A stretch of 64,000 nt of DNA from Pholis gunnellus (taxonomy: Eukaryota > Chordata > Actinopteri > Perciformes > Pholidae): NCBI GenBank assembly GCA_910591455.2, contig OU342808.1, forward strand, positions 11,549,904 through 11,613,903, written 5' to 3'. Shown here one piece after another: positions 26,132 through 37,349 of this stretch. The first letter of the stretch is position 1; each line of letters opens with the position of its first letter. Under the pieces are notes generated by a model that saw only the letters and a list, made by a program, of their open reading frames with translations, was not told the origin of the DNA and did not search any database. A program made the position numbers and the translations under genes.

Positions 26132-29100
26132 CTGCAGGAGCATGGGAGAGATAAGAGGTTGATTTCAAAAAGCATTGTTATCATTTTGGTGTTCGTCACA
26201 GTGGTTGGCTGGGCATGTGTAAGATGTCTGTGTGCAGTTTTTTCCTTCCTTCTGAGGTGTGCGGGGGCGGACTGGAGGATTAGAGCTCACAGGCTCAAGG
26301 GGCCTCCCACCGCACGCTGCAGCAACTGCTTTACAGCATTATGAGTTGTGAAAATGTATGGCAAGCCAGATGTAGAAATACATTAGTGACTTTAACCTTG
26401 TATGTGTTATGCTACGGTGTTAGTGAAAAACAACAACATCTGGGAGGACGTCATCAAGTCCAACCATTTTCAGGAGCCTGATTGGTGGTTGTTTGGAAAT
26501 GCGAGCTGACGCTGCATTGAAAAAGGAGAGAACATTTACTACAGCAATGTAGAAACAAAGGAGCTGCCAGAGGGAATCCTGGATTAGATTGTACAGCAAA
26601 TACCATGTCAGAAAGAAGGCTCATTAATCAGATTTCTTACAATTAATTGATTTTCACGTCGGCTTTCTGTTTGGTTGAGTGCCAAAGTCGGCAAAGCTGG
26701 GACCTTTAATGATTGTGTTTTCATTGTTATGCATATTTGCAAGTCTGCCTTTACAGATGGACAGACAGCTCGACAGACAGGAACGACACGGAGAGAAAAT
26801 GCACGATGCAATTTTTAAGCCCCTGAGTTGAAGTTCTTGAAGATGTCGGGTTGAAGAACACATCATACTAATCATCTCACTTTACTCCTTTTCACAGGTT
26901 GTGCTCACGTAACAGACTTAAAAATATCTCCTCGCATATCTACCGAGAACTTTAGCAGAACGAGAAGTACTGTATCTGTGTGAGTGTTTGTGCATGCGGC
27001 TGTGTGTGAAATCTGGGGGAAACTATGCAGGAGAGACCCAACAAGTTGAATCTCGTTTTTCCCATACATACACACACCACGGCAACACATATGCAGCCGC
27101 AGGAAGGTGGGGGAGGAACAGTGGCAGTTTGGTCATGTACAGCATAGCACAAACAAGGCTACTCATTGTACTCTTTCAATATGTTAATACATTCAGGTAA
27201 ACCAACAACGAGGATGACAGAGCAGGTGTGGGTCTTTTTTTTTTATTGACCTTTTTTCCAAACTATAGTGTTGGGTCCTTTTTTGCTCCTGTTTAAGTTC
27301 AAAGCCAGCCAGGAGACCTTTCCCTCTGGTTCTCAAGCTCCCTGTCTTTAGCTGCCGTGCACTGTCCGACAAAAGCAGAACTGTCTCTTAAAATAATCGT
27401 AGGAATCGTTAGTGACATCTCAGGCATCTCTCATGCTGCAATGCCAGAATCAAATGTCATGACTAACTGTCAGGATGCAGAGAAGAGTGTGCTGAATTAT
27501 AATGTCTCACCAAAAGCAGACCATCTATCACTGTCACACTGTCGCAAACACATAATTGTACGTCTTTGTGACAGGGCTGTGAAATTACATGGTGTCTCCA
27601 GACGGATGACAAGTGGATGTCATCAGACATCACCAGTGAGGGTTAACCAGCTATATGTTATTTTGTTATATGTTCAGAAACAGTCTGGCGGTTGACCATA
27701 CCTGTGCTCCACTATTTGCTGTCGGATCATCTTGACGTATTCAAAGCTCTCCACGCAGCAGATGTCATACACCAGGATGTAGGCGTTGGCGTTGCGAACA
27801 CCTCTGCAGCGCAAATCCAGCCACTCCTACCACACAGACACAGAGAGAGAAGAAAGCACACATACAGTAAGACCTAGAGATTGTTGTTGTTCAAGTTTAA
27901 GTCGGTCCAGCACTCTGGTCCAGATTGAAATATGTTGTCAATAACTACTGGATAGATTGCTGTGATCGGTACCCAGAAGATGATCCAGCAACCATGAGAT
28001 GAACACTTGTGGTTTTGTGTGAAATGTCTTGACAAGTATCGGATAGATTGCCTTGAAATTTGATTCACACATTTTTGTCCCTTTCAGGATGAATTCCAAT
28101 AACTTGTTGATCCTCTGACTTTTAATCTACTGTCACCATCGATGACAAATGACCAAAATGACCAAAATGACCAAAATGACCCAAATGACCAATGACCAAA
28201 ATATGACCAAAATACCTGCAAAACTCAAGACATTCCCATTAACCTGAGCTGTACTCTTTGTTTAGTGCTAATCAGTCAATTTTAGCATAACAAGCTAAAC
28301 TGAGATTATGAATATTGTAAATATTGCATTTACTTTACATTTAGTACAGTTTATTTGACACAATGAGAGAGTCAATGAGCATGTTAACATGCTGATGTTA
28401 CCACTTAGCTGAATCCACTGATGTGCCTAACTACAACCTCATAGATCCGCCAGCGTACAATGCATCGACTTATTGAATACAATAACAGTAGAGAGCAGCT
28501 AGCGGAACAGCATGTGGCAAGAGTTTCTGTAATTATTAAACGCAAGGTCGCCTGCCTCTGCTGCTTAGCCTCTATGAGAGAGTGCAGAGAGTCAATGAAG
28601 TCGCAGAGCTGGCATGGCTCTGGGAGTCCCACGGCCTAGAACAAAGTCATAAAACATAGTGACCGCCCGGCACTGCACAGTTTCCTAGCTACACATGTTC
28701 AAGGACAAGACTTTACAGCTATTAAGAGATAAGCGAACACGAAGCCTTCTATCGGGAGAAGAAAAATGAACTCGTACTGTTCCACTGCTTGGTGATGCAG
28801 TGGGCACGCAGCAATGTTTGAACCTGTCGTTAAATCACATGGCACAAGTGGTTACATTTTGCACCTTACTGGGGGACAGTTGCTTCGATAGAAACACAGT
28901 GACCCATTCTTCTATTCACGCTGTGTCTCTCAGAGCTCTCACCAACCCACCACCAGCCTCACTGCCTCTAACAGCATGCAATGAATTTATAAGCATTTGA
29001 TCTGATAAAAGAGGGGGAGGAAAATGGAAGAACTTCAGGGGGTGGGAAGAAAAGTTCTGCCGAGGGAATGAGAAAACAAACGCATCCCTGAGAAAATGTC

Positions 29101-32100
29101 GAAAAGATGAAGATTAAGACTCTGGGACTGTTCTATTCACAATTCAATTCAATATATACAGGCAAACAGTGGATACAGTGAGAATAGTTTCAGGCCAGCA
29201 CCACTACTGCAACATATACCCCCATTAGGGGAAAAGCTCAACCCACCACAAAGACTGATAAGACATGGCTGAAGGAGCTTCCTCACAGCTGCAGGTTTTT
29301 TTTAAAGTATCAGCTGGGATCAGGGCTTGGAGGATTACACATAAACTGTACTCTCTTACATACAGAACTGTGTTGACAATGTTGCTATCGACAAATGCAT
29401 CCGTGTGTTCCCCAATCAGAGGCCCTGGATGACAACGGAGGTCAGAACTGTCCTTAAGAACCGTCTTCAGGTCTGGAAACAGAGCTCTATACAGTGCTGC
29501 TGGAGCCAACCTGAAGAGAAGAATCAAGGATGCTAAAGTGAGAGGAAGATTGAGGACCTCTTCAGCAACAACGACCCAAGGCTGTGGCAGGGCATCCAGC
29601 ACCATCACCGACTACAAGACCGGCAACCGCACGGTGTGGCCTCACACGACTTTCCCAAACCAACTTTCTGAGCAACCGCCCCAAGACTGTTAGACTAGGC
29701 CTCCACCTCTCCTCCACCCTACACTCATCAGCACTGGCTCCCAACAAGTCTGTGTGATGAGCCCCATCCTCCACGCCCTCTCTGCACTCATGACTGTGCC
29801 CCCACTCATTCCATCAACACCAGCATCAATTTCACTGACGACATAACTATGGTTGGGCTTATCTCAGGAGGAGACAGGACAGCCTACAGAGATGAAGTCC
29901 AAAGACAGCGAGGTTGATCACAGAACAATCTCATCCTGAACTCATCCTGAAACCCAACCCACTTTACATCAACAGCGACAGTGTGGAAAGGGTCCCTGAT
30001 TTCAGGTTCCTGGGTACGCACATCGATGATGATCTCTCCTGGTCTACCAACAGCAGTAGTCAAGAAGGAACAGCAGCAACTCCACTTGCTAAAGATCCTC
30101 AGGAAAACAAAACTGCCAGAGAAGCTGCTGGAGTCCTCAGCAAATGTGCAATATCCAGCAGTGCAATATCTCAACTATCTTACTGTTTTAGGAGCAAATA
30201 CATATTTTCTGTTTATTATATATGTTTTTATTTGTCTTCTTCACCACCAGCCGGTTAGCTTAACTTAGCATAAACAGCTAGCCCGGCTCTGTCTTGGCTG
30301 GGAGCAGTGACTTGTCATCGCTGTGAAGTTGCCAAGCAACCAGCGGCAACTCGAGGAAGGCACTCATCTAATTCTCGGCAAGAAAACCGATGATATTCCC
30401 CAAAATGTTGATCTATTCCTTTAACTTTAAAGTAGTTAGATTACCAGCATGTATCAGTTGTAAGTAGGTTTCTTTCACCGCATGACGTGTTTGTGTCTAA
30501 TTACTGAATTATTTTTAGAAAAATATTTATTTTATATTCTCAGCACAAAACATCAAAATATCTTTCTATCTCACAAAAATAATCCCACAAATGACCACTG
30601 CTGGAGCAGTTTGCTTTTCTCATGTTGTCAGGATTTTCAAAGCTGTCGTGCTTAGTCGAAAACTCGGCTTTGTGTTTTTTGACTGATGCACCTGCGCCTC
30701 GGACACAAAGGGATTTGGCCTCTTTGGAGCTCTGTTTGTTGCACTGTGTTGCTTAGAAAACTCAGATATCAAAGCGCTGATTATCAGACCTCTTTTGATT
30801 TTGATGATTCTTATTAGCATGGAAGTGGATGGAAGTGATTTTTCCATGTGGTGTTTACATTCTTTTTCTTCTACCTCCTGCAACAGCTTGCGCAAACTGA
30901 AATAGGAATGCAAGAAACCTAATTACAGAGAAAATATGCTGGAGAAAATATGCTTTTCAAATCAACGTACTGTACAAGCTGTCTGTACAAATGAGATGAA
31001 CTGACAATTTACGACGGGGGAGGCTAAGGGAGCAGGCGATGATCAGCGTAACTCCTAAAGATGATAATGCTGATACATCTGTGTCAGCTAGGAATAAATT
31101 AGACGAGGGTGTTTGTGGGTTTGTGTCTGGAGGAGTGTGAGGAAGGAACAGCCTCACACATTCGAAGAGAGATATGGAGGCCGATCAGGCATGGAGACAA
31201 ACATGTGGCACAAAGATCAGGAAGAGAGGAAGTAAGTGGGCACTGCGTTGTGAAAACATGTCCCAGAAGCAATGTCTTCAACTGTAATTTCTTCTTTTTG
31301 CTTCTATTGTAGAGCATCCCGTACAATTTAAAGTCATATCAAGCACCTCGGAAAATATTCACCTATTTTTGCCAAACAAACAAGTTCCCGTCACATCAAG
31401 CACATCATCACAGCTCACTCTTTGATGATGTGAGATGAACACAGCGGCTTGAGTTGCGGCCTCACATCACCGTGAGGCTAAAAATAGCAGCTTGTGTTCT
31501 CATCTCATATCTCTTTGTCGTCCAAGTCCTGTTTTTAAATGTGGAGGCGGGGCTAGAAATGGCAACACCACTTCTCCGCATCCAAACAATAGGCAAAACA
31601 AAGAAAATTAGAACTGAGAGGACAAGACAGTGCAGCTAATAAACTGTCAGATGAATTTAAAATGCATGTGTGGGCATGTTTATTTGTGTGTGCCTGCAGG
31701 ATGTGCGAGTGTGCTTGTGGAAGCGTGAATGTGAAGTGTGTTGCCACGCTGTCTGTATCCTCCAGTCGGTCTCCTTAGCGCGGCGCACAAAAAGAGCATC
31801 TCATCCTTCGCTCCTCAAGAGCCAAACACAACATGTTTCCCTGACAACCGCAGGCCTCAGTCAGTTTTTAGCAGGCTATGGCAAAGCTGTCGTGTCTCCT
31901 GATATTAGGGGACGCAGCTTAACGATAATGAGTAGTTGTGATGGATCAATAGTAAAGCACAGGAGAGAGGCTGGGGTGACCTGCTGGGGGAAGGGTGCTG
32001 AGCACTTAGAGATATGTCACATGCAGGCCACCCTGTCAGATTTGCAATTAAAATTCATTCGATTCCCTGGAGATGAAACTCCCATTACTCAGTGGTGACC

Positions 32101-35100
32101 TATGCCAGGCCATTAAAACCTGTCGGTTTTGTTGTTCTTTTGATCAATGCACTTTGTTGGAGAGGATGACTGTTGCTGTATGTTAACATACAGAATCACA
32201 AAATGTTAGGCGACAGATAAAAGCAATCAAGTGCGGCTAGTCTTTGGAAATATAGTCACGAATTGTTGATTTTGAAACCGGCACTAACAAGGATTTTACA
32301 CAAGTTGAGACAGCTTTAAAGGAATAATATCACATTTTCTCAAATAGCCGAAGCTTTTCGCTATGCAGTTTGAGGAGAGTCTGACTAGAAGATGGATACC
32401 ACTTTCATATCTCTAAGGTAAGTGTGAAGCTACAGCAAGCAGTCGGTTAGCTTAGCATAGTTTAGCATAAAGACTGGAGTGATAATTATGGTTTATGTAC
32501 ACAATAAAGAAAGAAATATCAAATGAATTAGTGAGCGTTAGAGGTGCTTTTATGCTAATTGTGTTACCTTTGGACAGCTTTGCAAAGCTACCTGTTTCAC
32601 CCGTTTCCAGTCTTTATGCTAAGCTAACAATCTCATGGCTGTAGCACTCAGCAACAAAGCAACCAAGTATATTTCCCAAAATGTTTAATCATTTGAGGAT
32701 TATACTCACTGAGCTGTAAATTCTTTAGAATAATCTAAATTTCTCTATTCTAAGAACAGAGAATTATTGATTTAACTTCAGTGAATTGTCTAATTTGTAT
32801 TAGTGTATTATTTAAATGTTCAACTCATGCGAACAGAAACTTTGAAACAGAAAAACTGAAATGGTTTGTACACCTCATAGCTTCACAGATGCACACCTCA
32901 TATTTCTACTTCTTCTGCAGCAGTCAAAAATACAAATGTGACATAAAAAGCAATCATTTCTACCCTATTGTCACAGGCAGCATCGACAGAGATAACTGAG
33001 AAAAATGTCCAGAAAGAGCAGGAAAGGGAGAGGGAGCATTTTGTGTGGGAGGAAGTCATGGAGATACATCATGGCTAGAACAAATAATTAAAGAAAAGAA
33101 CAAGAAAAATCATTGCTGAATCCGTTGTCAGCCTTAAATCCATCTGTCGTCACATCCTATTCGCACACTGTGACAGATGCTCTCTAAAAGCAATGCTATC
33201 AGCAGTAGACAGACATACCGCAAAGCAAACAAATCATTACACCATCACAGCCTCACGGTGAAAGAACAGAAATCTCGCTCGTCTCCAGCAGTGGAAAGGA
33301 CAAAAATGTCTGTCTGCCTGGTTAAAATGGGGTCACAAGCAGCCTGACAGAACATCACTGCTCTTCTTTCAAATTTAATCTGAACTGATGAGAAATTGCC
33401 ACGCTACACAAGCATGGAGGCGTACTGACTCACTCCATTCTGCAGCTTATTCCTCACAAATTTCCGAGGACCTTATAAAACCTCATTTGGTAACCCTTAC
33501 TTCGACAGTGTCCATTAAACTCTGTGCAACCTTTCTAATTGACTGCAGCAAATTCCTACTGTCTCCTCTGTTGGTTTTATATTCCCAGCAGTGTTCTAGC
33601 GGGGAACTTTCCTTTATATTCAATTTGCTGTGTACTGCAAGTATATTTCAATCAGCTTTCTTTGTGCTGTCCACTTCCCCTGACCCATGGGTTACATTTC
33701 TCTGACCACGCGGGGTGAATACAGAGCAGGGCGGCGAGTCCAAAAAAAAAAAAGCCCCATGGCTAATCACTGCTCTCGCTGTAAATAAAGGACGTCACCA
33801 GATGAAGCACGAGAGCGACGTCAGAACGAGCAGGACATGATAGGAGGACAGAGGAAAGAGTACAGCAGGCCTCGCGGGGTCGCTCCTCAACGAATGAGTA
33901 ACCATAAATCTGTCTGTTGTGGCTGCACTCAGCTAATGGTTTTCTCTGCCTGAACAGTATGGGCCTGGCAAACAGGCATCTGCTCGCTGCATTACACCCT
34001 GAAATGAGCATGACATGTTCACACAGCATGGTATTGAATGATGAAAGCTGTGTGACTCAAACTTTGGGCCTCACACTCCCACACAGACTCGTCAGACTCA
34101 TCCTGCCTTCTTTCTACTCACCTACCTGTTCCCCGATTGGAGGTTAAGCACCATTTAGCAGGGGAAAGAAGGAACTCGATCAGAATGTCTTTACAGAGAG
34201 TCTCTGTGGGCAAGAAACAATGAAGCACTCCTGCAGACACTTCCTAACAAAACGTTAAATCCAGCTACATGTAATTCTGCAGCAGCCTGACAGGATGATC
34301 GTTCTGGACTCTCGGCCTGCCTGCCTGATGCTTTCGACGATAAAACTGGGCTTTGTGAGTGTGCAGCACACCAACTTTGGGAGGCCTCGCATTCAAGTTG
34401 CTTTTTTTGTCTTCTCCTTGGCCTGATCTCATTTTCCCACTGGCACCTCAGCTGTAGATAAGCAGCTATATTTGGAAGGGGTGAGAAGCAGCAGCAGAGT
34501 GGAGAGCATCGGGGCCTTTCCACAGAGGCTGCACTGGACAGGAGTCAAACAAACACCTCAAGGGAATAGAGGCTTGGAGTGGGCTTAATACCCGAGGACA
34601 GAGACAGGCACACCAAATCCATACTCTTTGGACTGAAATATCTCAAAGGATAGGATAAAAAAAATGTCAAGTCTGTCTTAAAACAATACTCACATGCACA
34701 TATGTATATTGAAACAGGTTTTGGCTGCTGAAAGTGTTCCCTCTTTATATAGTGGCTGTGAAGGGATCCATTCCTACAGCAATTGCAATGTACGAGATGG
34801 AGCTAATGTGAGGGTTCAGCAGTCTGAGTTAATCAAATCCAGTCAAGATACATGAAATTCAACCTCTGCATTCTACGCCTTAGGAGCATTGTGCTGCTGT
34901 GAAGAAGCCTGGAGAGTAACTTAGGGCTCAGTGTCCTTTAGACACTTGGACATGTGGACCTGGGAATGAACCGCCAACCTTGTAATTAACGGACAACCCC
35001 CTTTATCCCATGAGCCACAACCGCCCCAAAGTGACAACCTTTTTGGAAGCAAATTCTCTCTTTATGTTTCCACAACGTTTCATCGCTGAGTTGCAATGCA

Positions 35101-36384
35101 GGGACAGTTCTGACGAAAACAATAGTAAGACTTTAGAAGATACACAATCAATAAGACAAACTCAAACACTGTTGAGGCATCATACTATCTTATAAGGACA
35201 GTGGATTTGTCCCCCATTATTGACATTGATGGTTCTTTATAAGGGGTTCTTTTCAAGGCCAAAAATCAATTAACAGCATCCAATAATGATTTTACGATAC
35301 GATAAAATGTACATGATTGTCATCGATCTGCGTCAAGTGCAGTACATAGAGAAGGAAATTTATGTTTCTTCCTGGTGCAAAACAAAAATAATAAATGATG
35401 CAACACTCAGTGGCAGCGAAGCGAACATTACATTTTAATTTGAATGTACATATGAGCATTTGGGTATTGTTTTTAGACAGACTTGGGCAATTGTGAGCCT
35501 CTCCTTAATTCAAAACTTCCAGGGACAAAAGCTTGAGAGAATTCCTCAACACCCCCAATCCTTGGCGATGAAGAAGAGTAGAAGTGACTTGAAACCTGAG
35601 GCATTTGGAGCTACAGAACATTTATGCTATGATCCTGCAATCAGATGCGCCTCCAACTAATGGCATATGACCTGCGGCCATGAACAAAAGGGCAGTCTGT
35701 TCTATTTTTACATTGGGAGTTTAACCAGGTGCTGTGATGCCTGCAGCACAATCCTGCTATTGTTTTCTGTGTGTATTAGCACGATTCAACCCAACAGCCA
35801 CCACCAACGGCGTCATACTATTCTCAACTCATCTGAATACATCTGGCACTGAAGACATGAAGACAATAAACAATTTGCACGCTGACATGCCTGCCTGTGA
35901 GGGGGGTTGAGAGAGAGAGTTTACGCCAAAGTGAAGCCCTCCGAGGCTTTAAGTCAGTCGGGTCTCCATAGCAACTAGTAGACTAGGGACATCTGATAGA
36001 GGAATAAATAAAATTGGTGTTTCTGCCTTTGAGGATCGCCATTGGCTGTGAACAGATGGGATATGAAGAAGAGATGTAATACCCTACTTCTAAGGATGGA
36101 TCCCCAAAGCTTGTATGAACCCTTCCCCAATAAAGTTCAATCTAAGTCCTCAGACAGACGCACTATACCTGACTGGAGCTGGAGGGGAAGGAGGAGATTG
36201 GCGGGACGTCCAAAATCTTCAGCTCATACATGTTCCCGTTCAGGATGACGGAGGGTCTGTACACATATCTGGTCCTGGTCGGCGTGTACACCTCCGAGAA
36301 ATCGTTATAGATGAACTGGCGGATTATAGAAGTTTTCCCCACTCCGGGAGCACCGATGACTGCGATACTCAGCGTCTCCACCAT
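25861..36384 (-). CDS. rasl10a: Ras-like protein family member 10A, three exons, complete
   Basis: This is an atypical small GTPase of the RASL10 group (human RASL10A is also called RRP22). Exons 36384-36169, 27826-27702 and 26131-25861 splice in frame to exactly 203 aa, the length of human RASL10A and RASL10B. The P-loop GAPGVGKT is residues 11-18, NKRD (G4) 128-131, ECSAK (G5) 157-161, and the C-terminal CTIM (200-203) is a CAAX box predicting prenylation. The DxxG switch-II region is DVPP (59-62), so the catalytic Gln context is missing, as in the whole RASL10 group. The start has G at -3 and +4. Assignment to 10A rather than 10B rests mainly on adjacency to ap1b1; the protein has features of both. 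The true target and exchange factor are unknown to me. Confidence 0.9.
26132..27701. other. rasl10a: rasl10a intron 2
   Basis: 1.57 kb between GT (27701) and AG (26132). No additional exon or clear repeat was recognised. Confidence 0.85.
27702..27826 (-). CDS. rasl10a: rasl10a exon 2
   Basis: Between acceptor gtggtag and donor GTATGG, 125 bp encode EWLDLRCRGVRNANAYILVY, DICCVESFEYVKMIRQQ and IVEH. It is too short to stand out as an ORF, but ILVYDI...SFEYVK is the classic Ras beta4/alpha3 segment. Confidence 0.92.
27895..28425. repeat. dispersed teleost repeat (AGCATGTTAACATGCTGATG type)
   Basis: Several landmarks of a repeat common in fish occur in order: ttgccttgaaatttgattcac, ctttcaggatgaattccaat, ctgcaaaactcaagacattc, ctctttgtttagtgctaatc and gagcatgttaacatgctgatg. 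The copy is diverged and carries an internal tandem expansion at 28149-28213. Confidence 0.6.
28149..28213. repeat. TGACCAAAAT tandem repeat
   Basis: About six imperfect copies of a 10-bp unit (gaccaaaat plus t, with variants gacccaaat and gaccaat) lie inside the dispersed repeat, where the parent element normally has one gaccaaata-like segment. Confidence 0.85.
29340..30190 (+). mobile_element. decayed L2/Maui-type LINE fragment (endonuclease-RT linker and RT)
   Basis: Broken + strand frames carry typical LINE landmarks: RPWMTTEVRTVLKNR (29.4 kb), KIEDLFSNNDPRLWQGIQ, NFTDDITMVGLISGGD and VPDFRFLGTHIDDDLSW. The catalytic FADD of reverse transcriptase reads FTDD (29831-29842), and stops and frameshifts interrupt it, so it is a dead copy. 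It lies antisense to rasl10a inside intron 1. The clade is judged from memory of fish L2 elements. Confidence 0.75.
30251..30431. mobile_element. MITE fragment (GTTAGCTTAGC family), half copy
   Basis: Contains ccggttagcttaacttagca, a tagcccggctctgtc block and a terminal aaaatgttgatctattcctt. These are known pieces of a non-autonomous DNA transposon widespread in percomorph fish. Only one half is present, about 60 bp after the LINE fossil. Confidence 0.6.
32315..32692. mobile_element. MITE, near full-length copy (GTTAGCTTAGC family)
   Basis: Starts tttaaaggaataatatcaca and ends atttcccaaaatgtttaat, which are rough inverted complements. Inside, ttagcataaagactgga (32462-32478) is a perfect inverted match to 32606-32622, and gttagcttag (32446-32455) to 32619-32628. 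No ORF. The family is probably hAT-like (recollection). Confidence 0.65.
34905..35030 (+). repeat. dispersed teleost repeat (GTGTC...GGACATGTGGAC type)
   Basis: Landmarks gggctcagtgtcctttagac, acttggacatgtggacc, gaaccgccaacctt and atgagccacaaccgcccc match in order a repeat found by the thousand in fish genomes. Non-coding. Confidence 0.65.
36169..36384 (-). CDS. rasl10a: rasl10a exon 1 (P-loop)
   Basis: Encodes residues 1-72: MVETLSIAVIGAPGVGKTSI, IRQFIYNDFSEVY and ELKILDVPPISSFP, ending SSSSQ at donor GTATAG in phase 0. The P-loop and degenerate switch II are both here. Confidence 0.93.
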
Positions 36385-36399
36385 TCCTGGAGCACGAGT

Positions 36400-37330
36400 T
36401 CAGCACCATGGACAGCGACGACAAACCCAACGACAGATGTGACCGTCCGGAAACACAGCTGGCCGCCGCTGTTGTGATGCTGCTGCTCCGATGGAATTCA
36501 ACCCACCGCTGCCCCCTCCACTCCCCTGTCTTTAACCAGCAGCCGCCAACAAATCACCTCCACTGGGTTCACCTGCGTGCGATTAAAGGAATCGGTGGCC
36601 GAATCGATCACCCACACGTCGAGCAGAGCGAGAGAAACTTTATTACCGGGCCGAGGGAGACCAGAGAGAAGCCATGCAGCTTGAAGGTTGTCAAAAATAA
36701 AGCTCAACCGTGATCACGCAGATGGAGGGATTTTTGCTGCCTCGGCAATCCAACACGGAGAGGAAAAACTCTTGGTTTTCAGGTGACATCCCCAGGCGAC
36801 CTCTTCTCCCGCGAGGAAGCGTAAAAGTCCGTCCTTGTTGTGTCCGCGTGGACATAATCTCATCCAGGCTAGACTCTGACCTTGCCCAAACGCACGGGAG
36901 CCCTCTGTGTCTTCATTGATTATCTCCTCTGCACCTCTCACTCATTTCCACCGATGCACCACCGCCGCGCTCCTCCATCACAGGGAGGACGGGCGCACAG
37001 CCGCCAGCCTGGCAAATAAGCTCCCCACGTGTTCTGGCATCGCACACAACCCCATAATCTTCTTTTTAGTCGGAGACAGAAAGATAGATTCACATCTGCG
37101 TGATTCACAGGCGAAGAGGCAATCCACACAGCCTGCAGACGTGTGTTTTCGGTAAAGGCATCTGGAGCCTATTAACGAGCACTGTGTTTGTGTGTGTGTG
37201 CGCCGTTGGAGAGACATGAGCTGGTGAAGACTGTTCTCTCTCTCTTTCTCTCTCTCTGCCCCTCATCATTTGCAATATCCCCTGCCCCGCTCATCCAATA
37301 GGATTATGTCGTGCGCAAGGCGTGTAAAAG
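36400..37330 (-). promoter_or_regulatory. rasl10a: rasl10a 5' UTR and GC-rich promoter region
   Basis: Upstream of the rasl10a ATG the DNA is markedly richer in G+C and CpG than the surrounding introns. An ATTGG motif on the minus strand (from ccaatagg near 37297) is an inverted CCAAT box. No spliced upstream exon or TATA box is evident, so the start site is not placed. Confidence 0.45.
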
Positions 37331-37349
37331 CTTCGAGCTCCCATACGCT

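Larger units (their letters stand above)
27827..36168. other. rasl10a: rasl10a intron 1 (8.3 kb, repeat-rich)
   Basis: The intron holds most of the transposon remnants of the window: a dispersed repeat with a minisatellite (27.9-28.4 kb), an L2 LINE fossil (29.3-30.2 kb), two MITE copies (30.25 and 32.3 kb) and a fourth repeat (34.9 kb). No other coding gene was recognised. Confidence 0.75.

Noticed and set aside
31670..32098. 142-codon + strand frame in rasl10a intron 1
   Set aside because: No family resemblance; begins in a TG-rich stretch and lies antisense in a repeat-rich intron.
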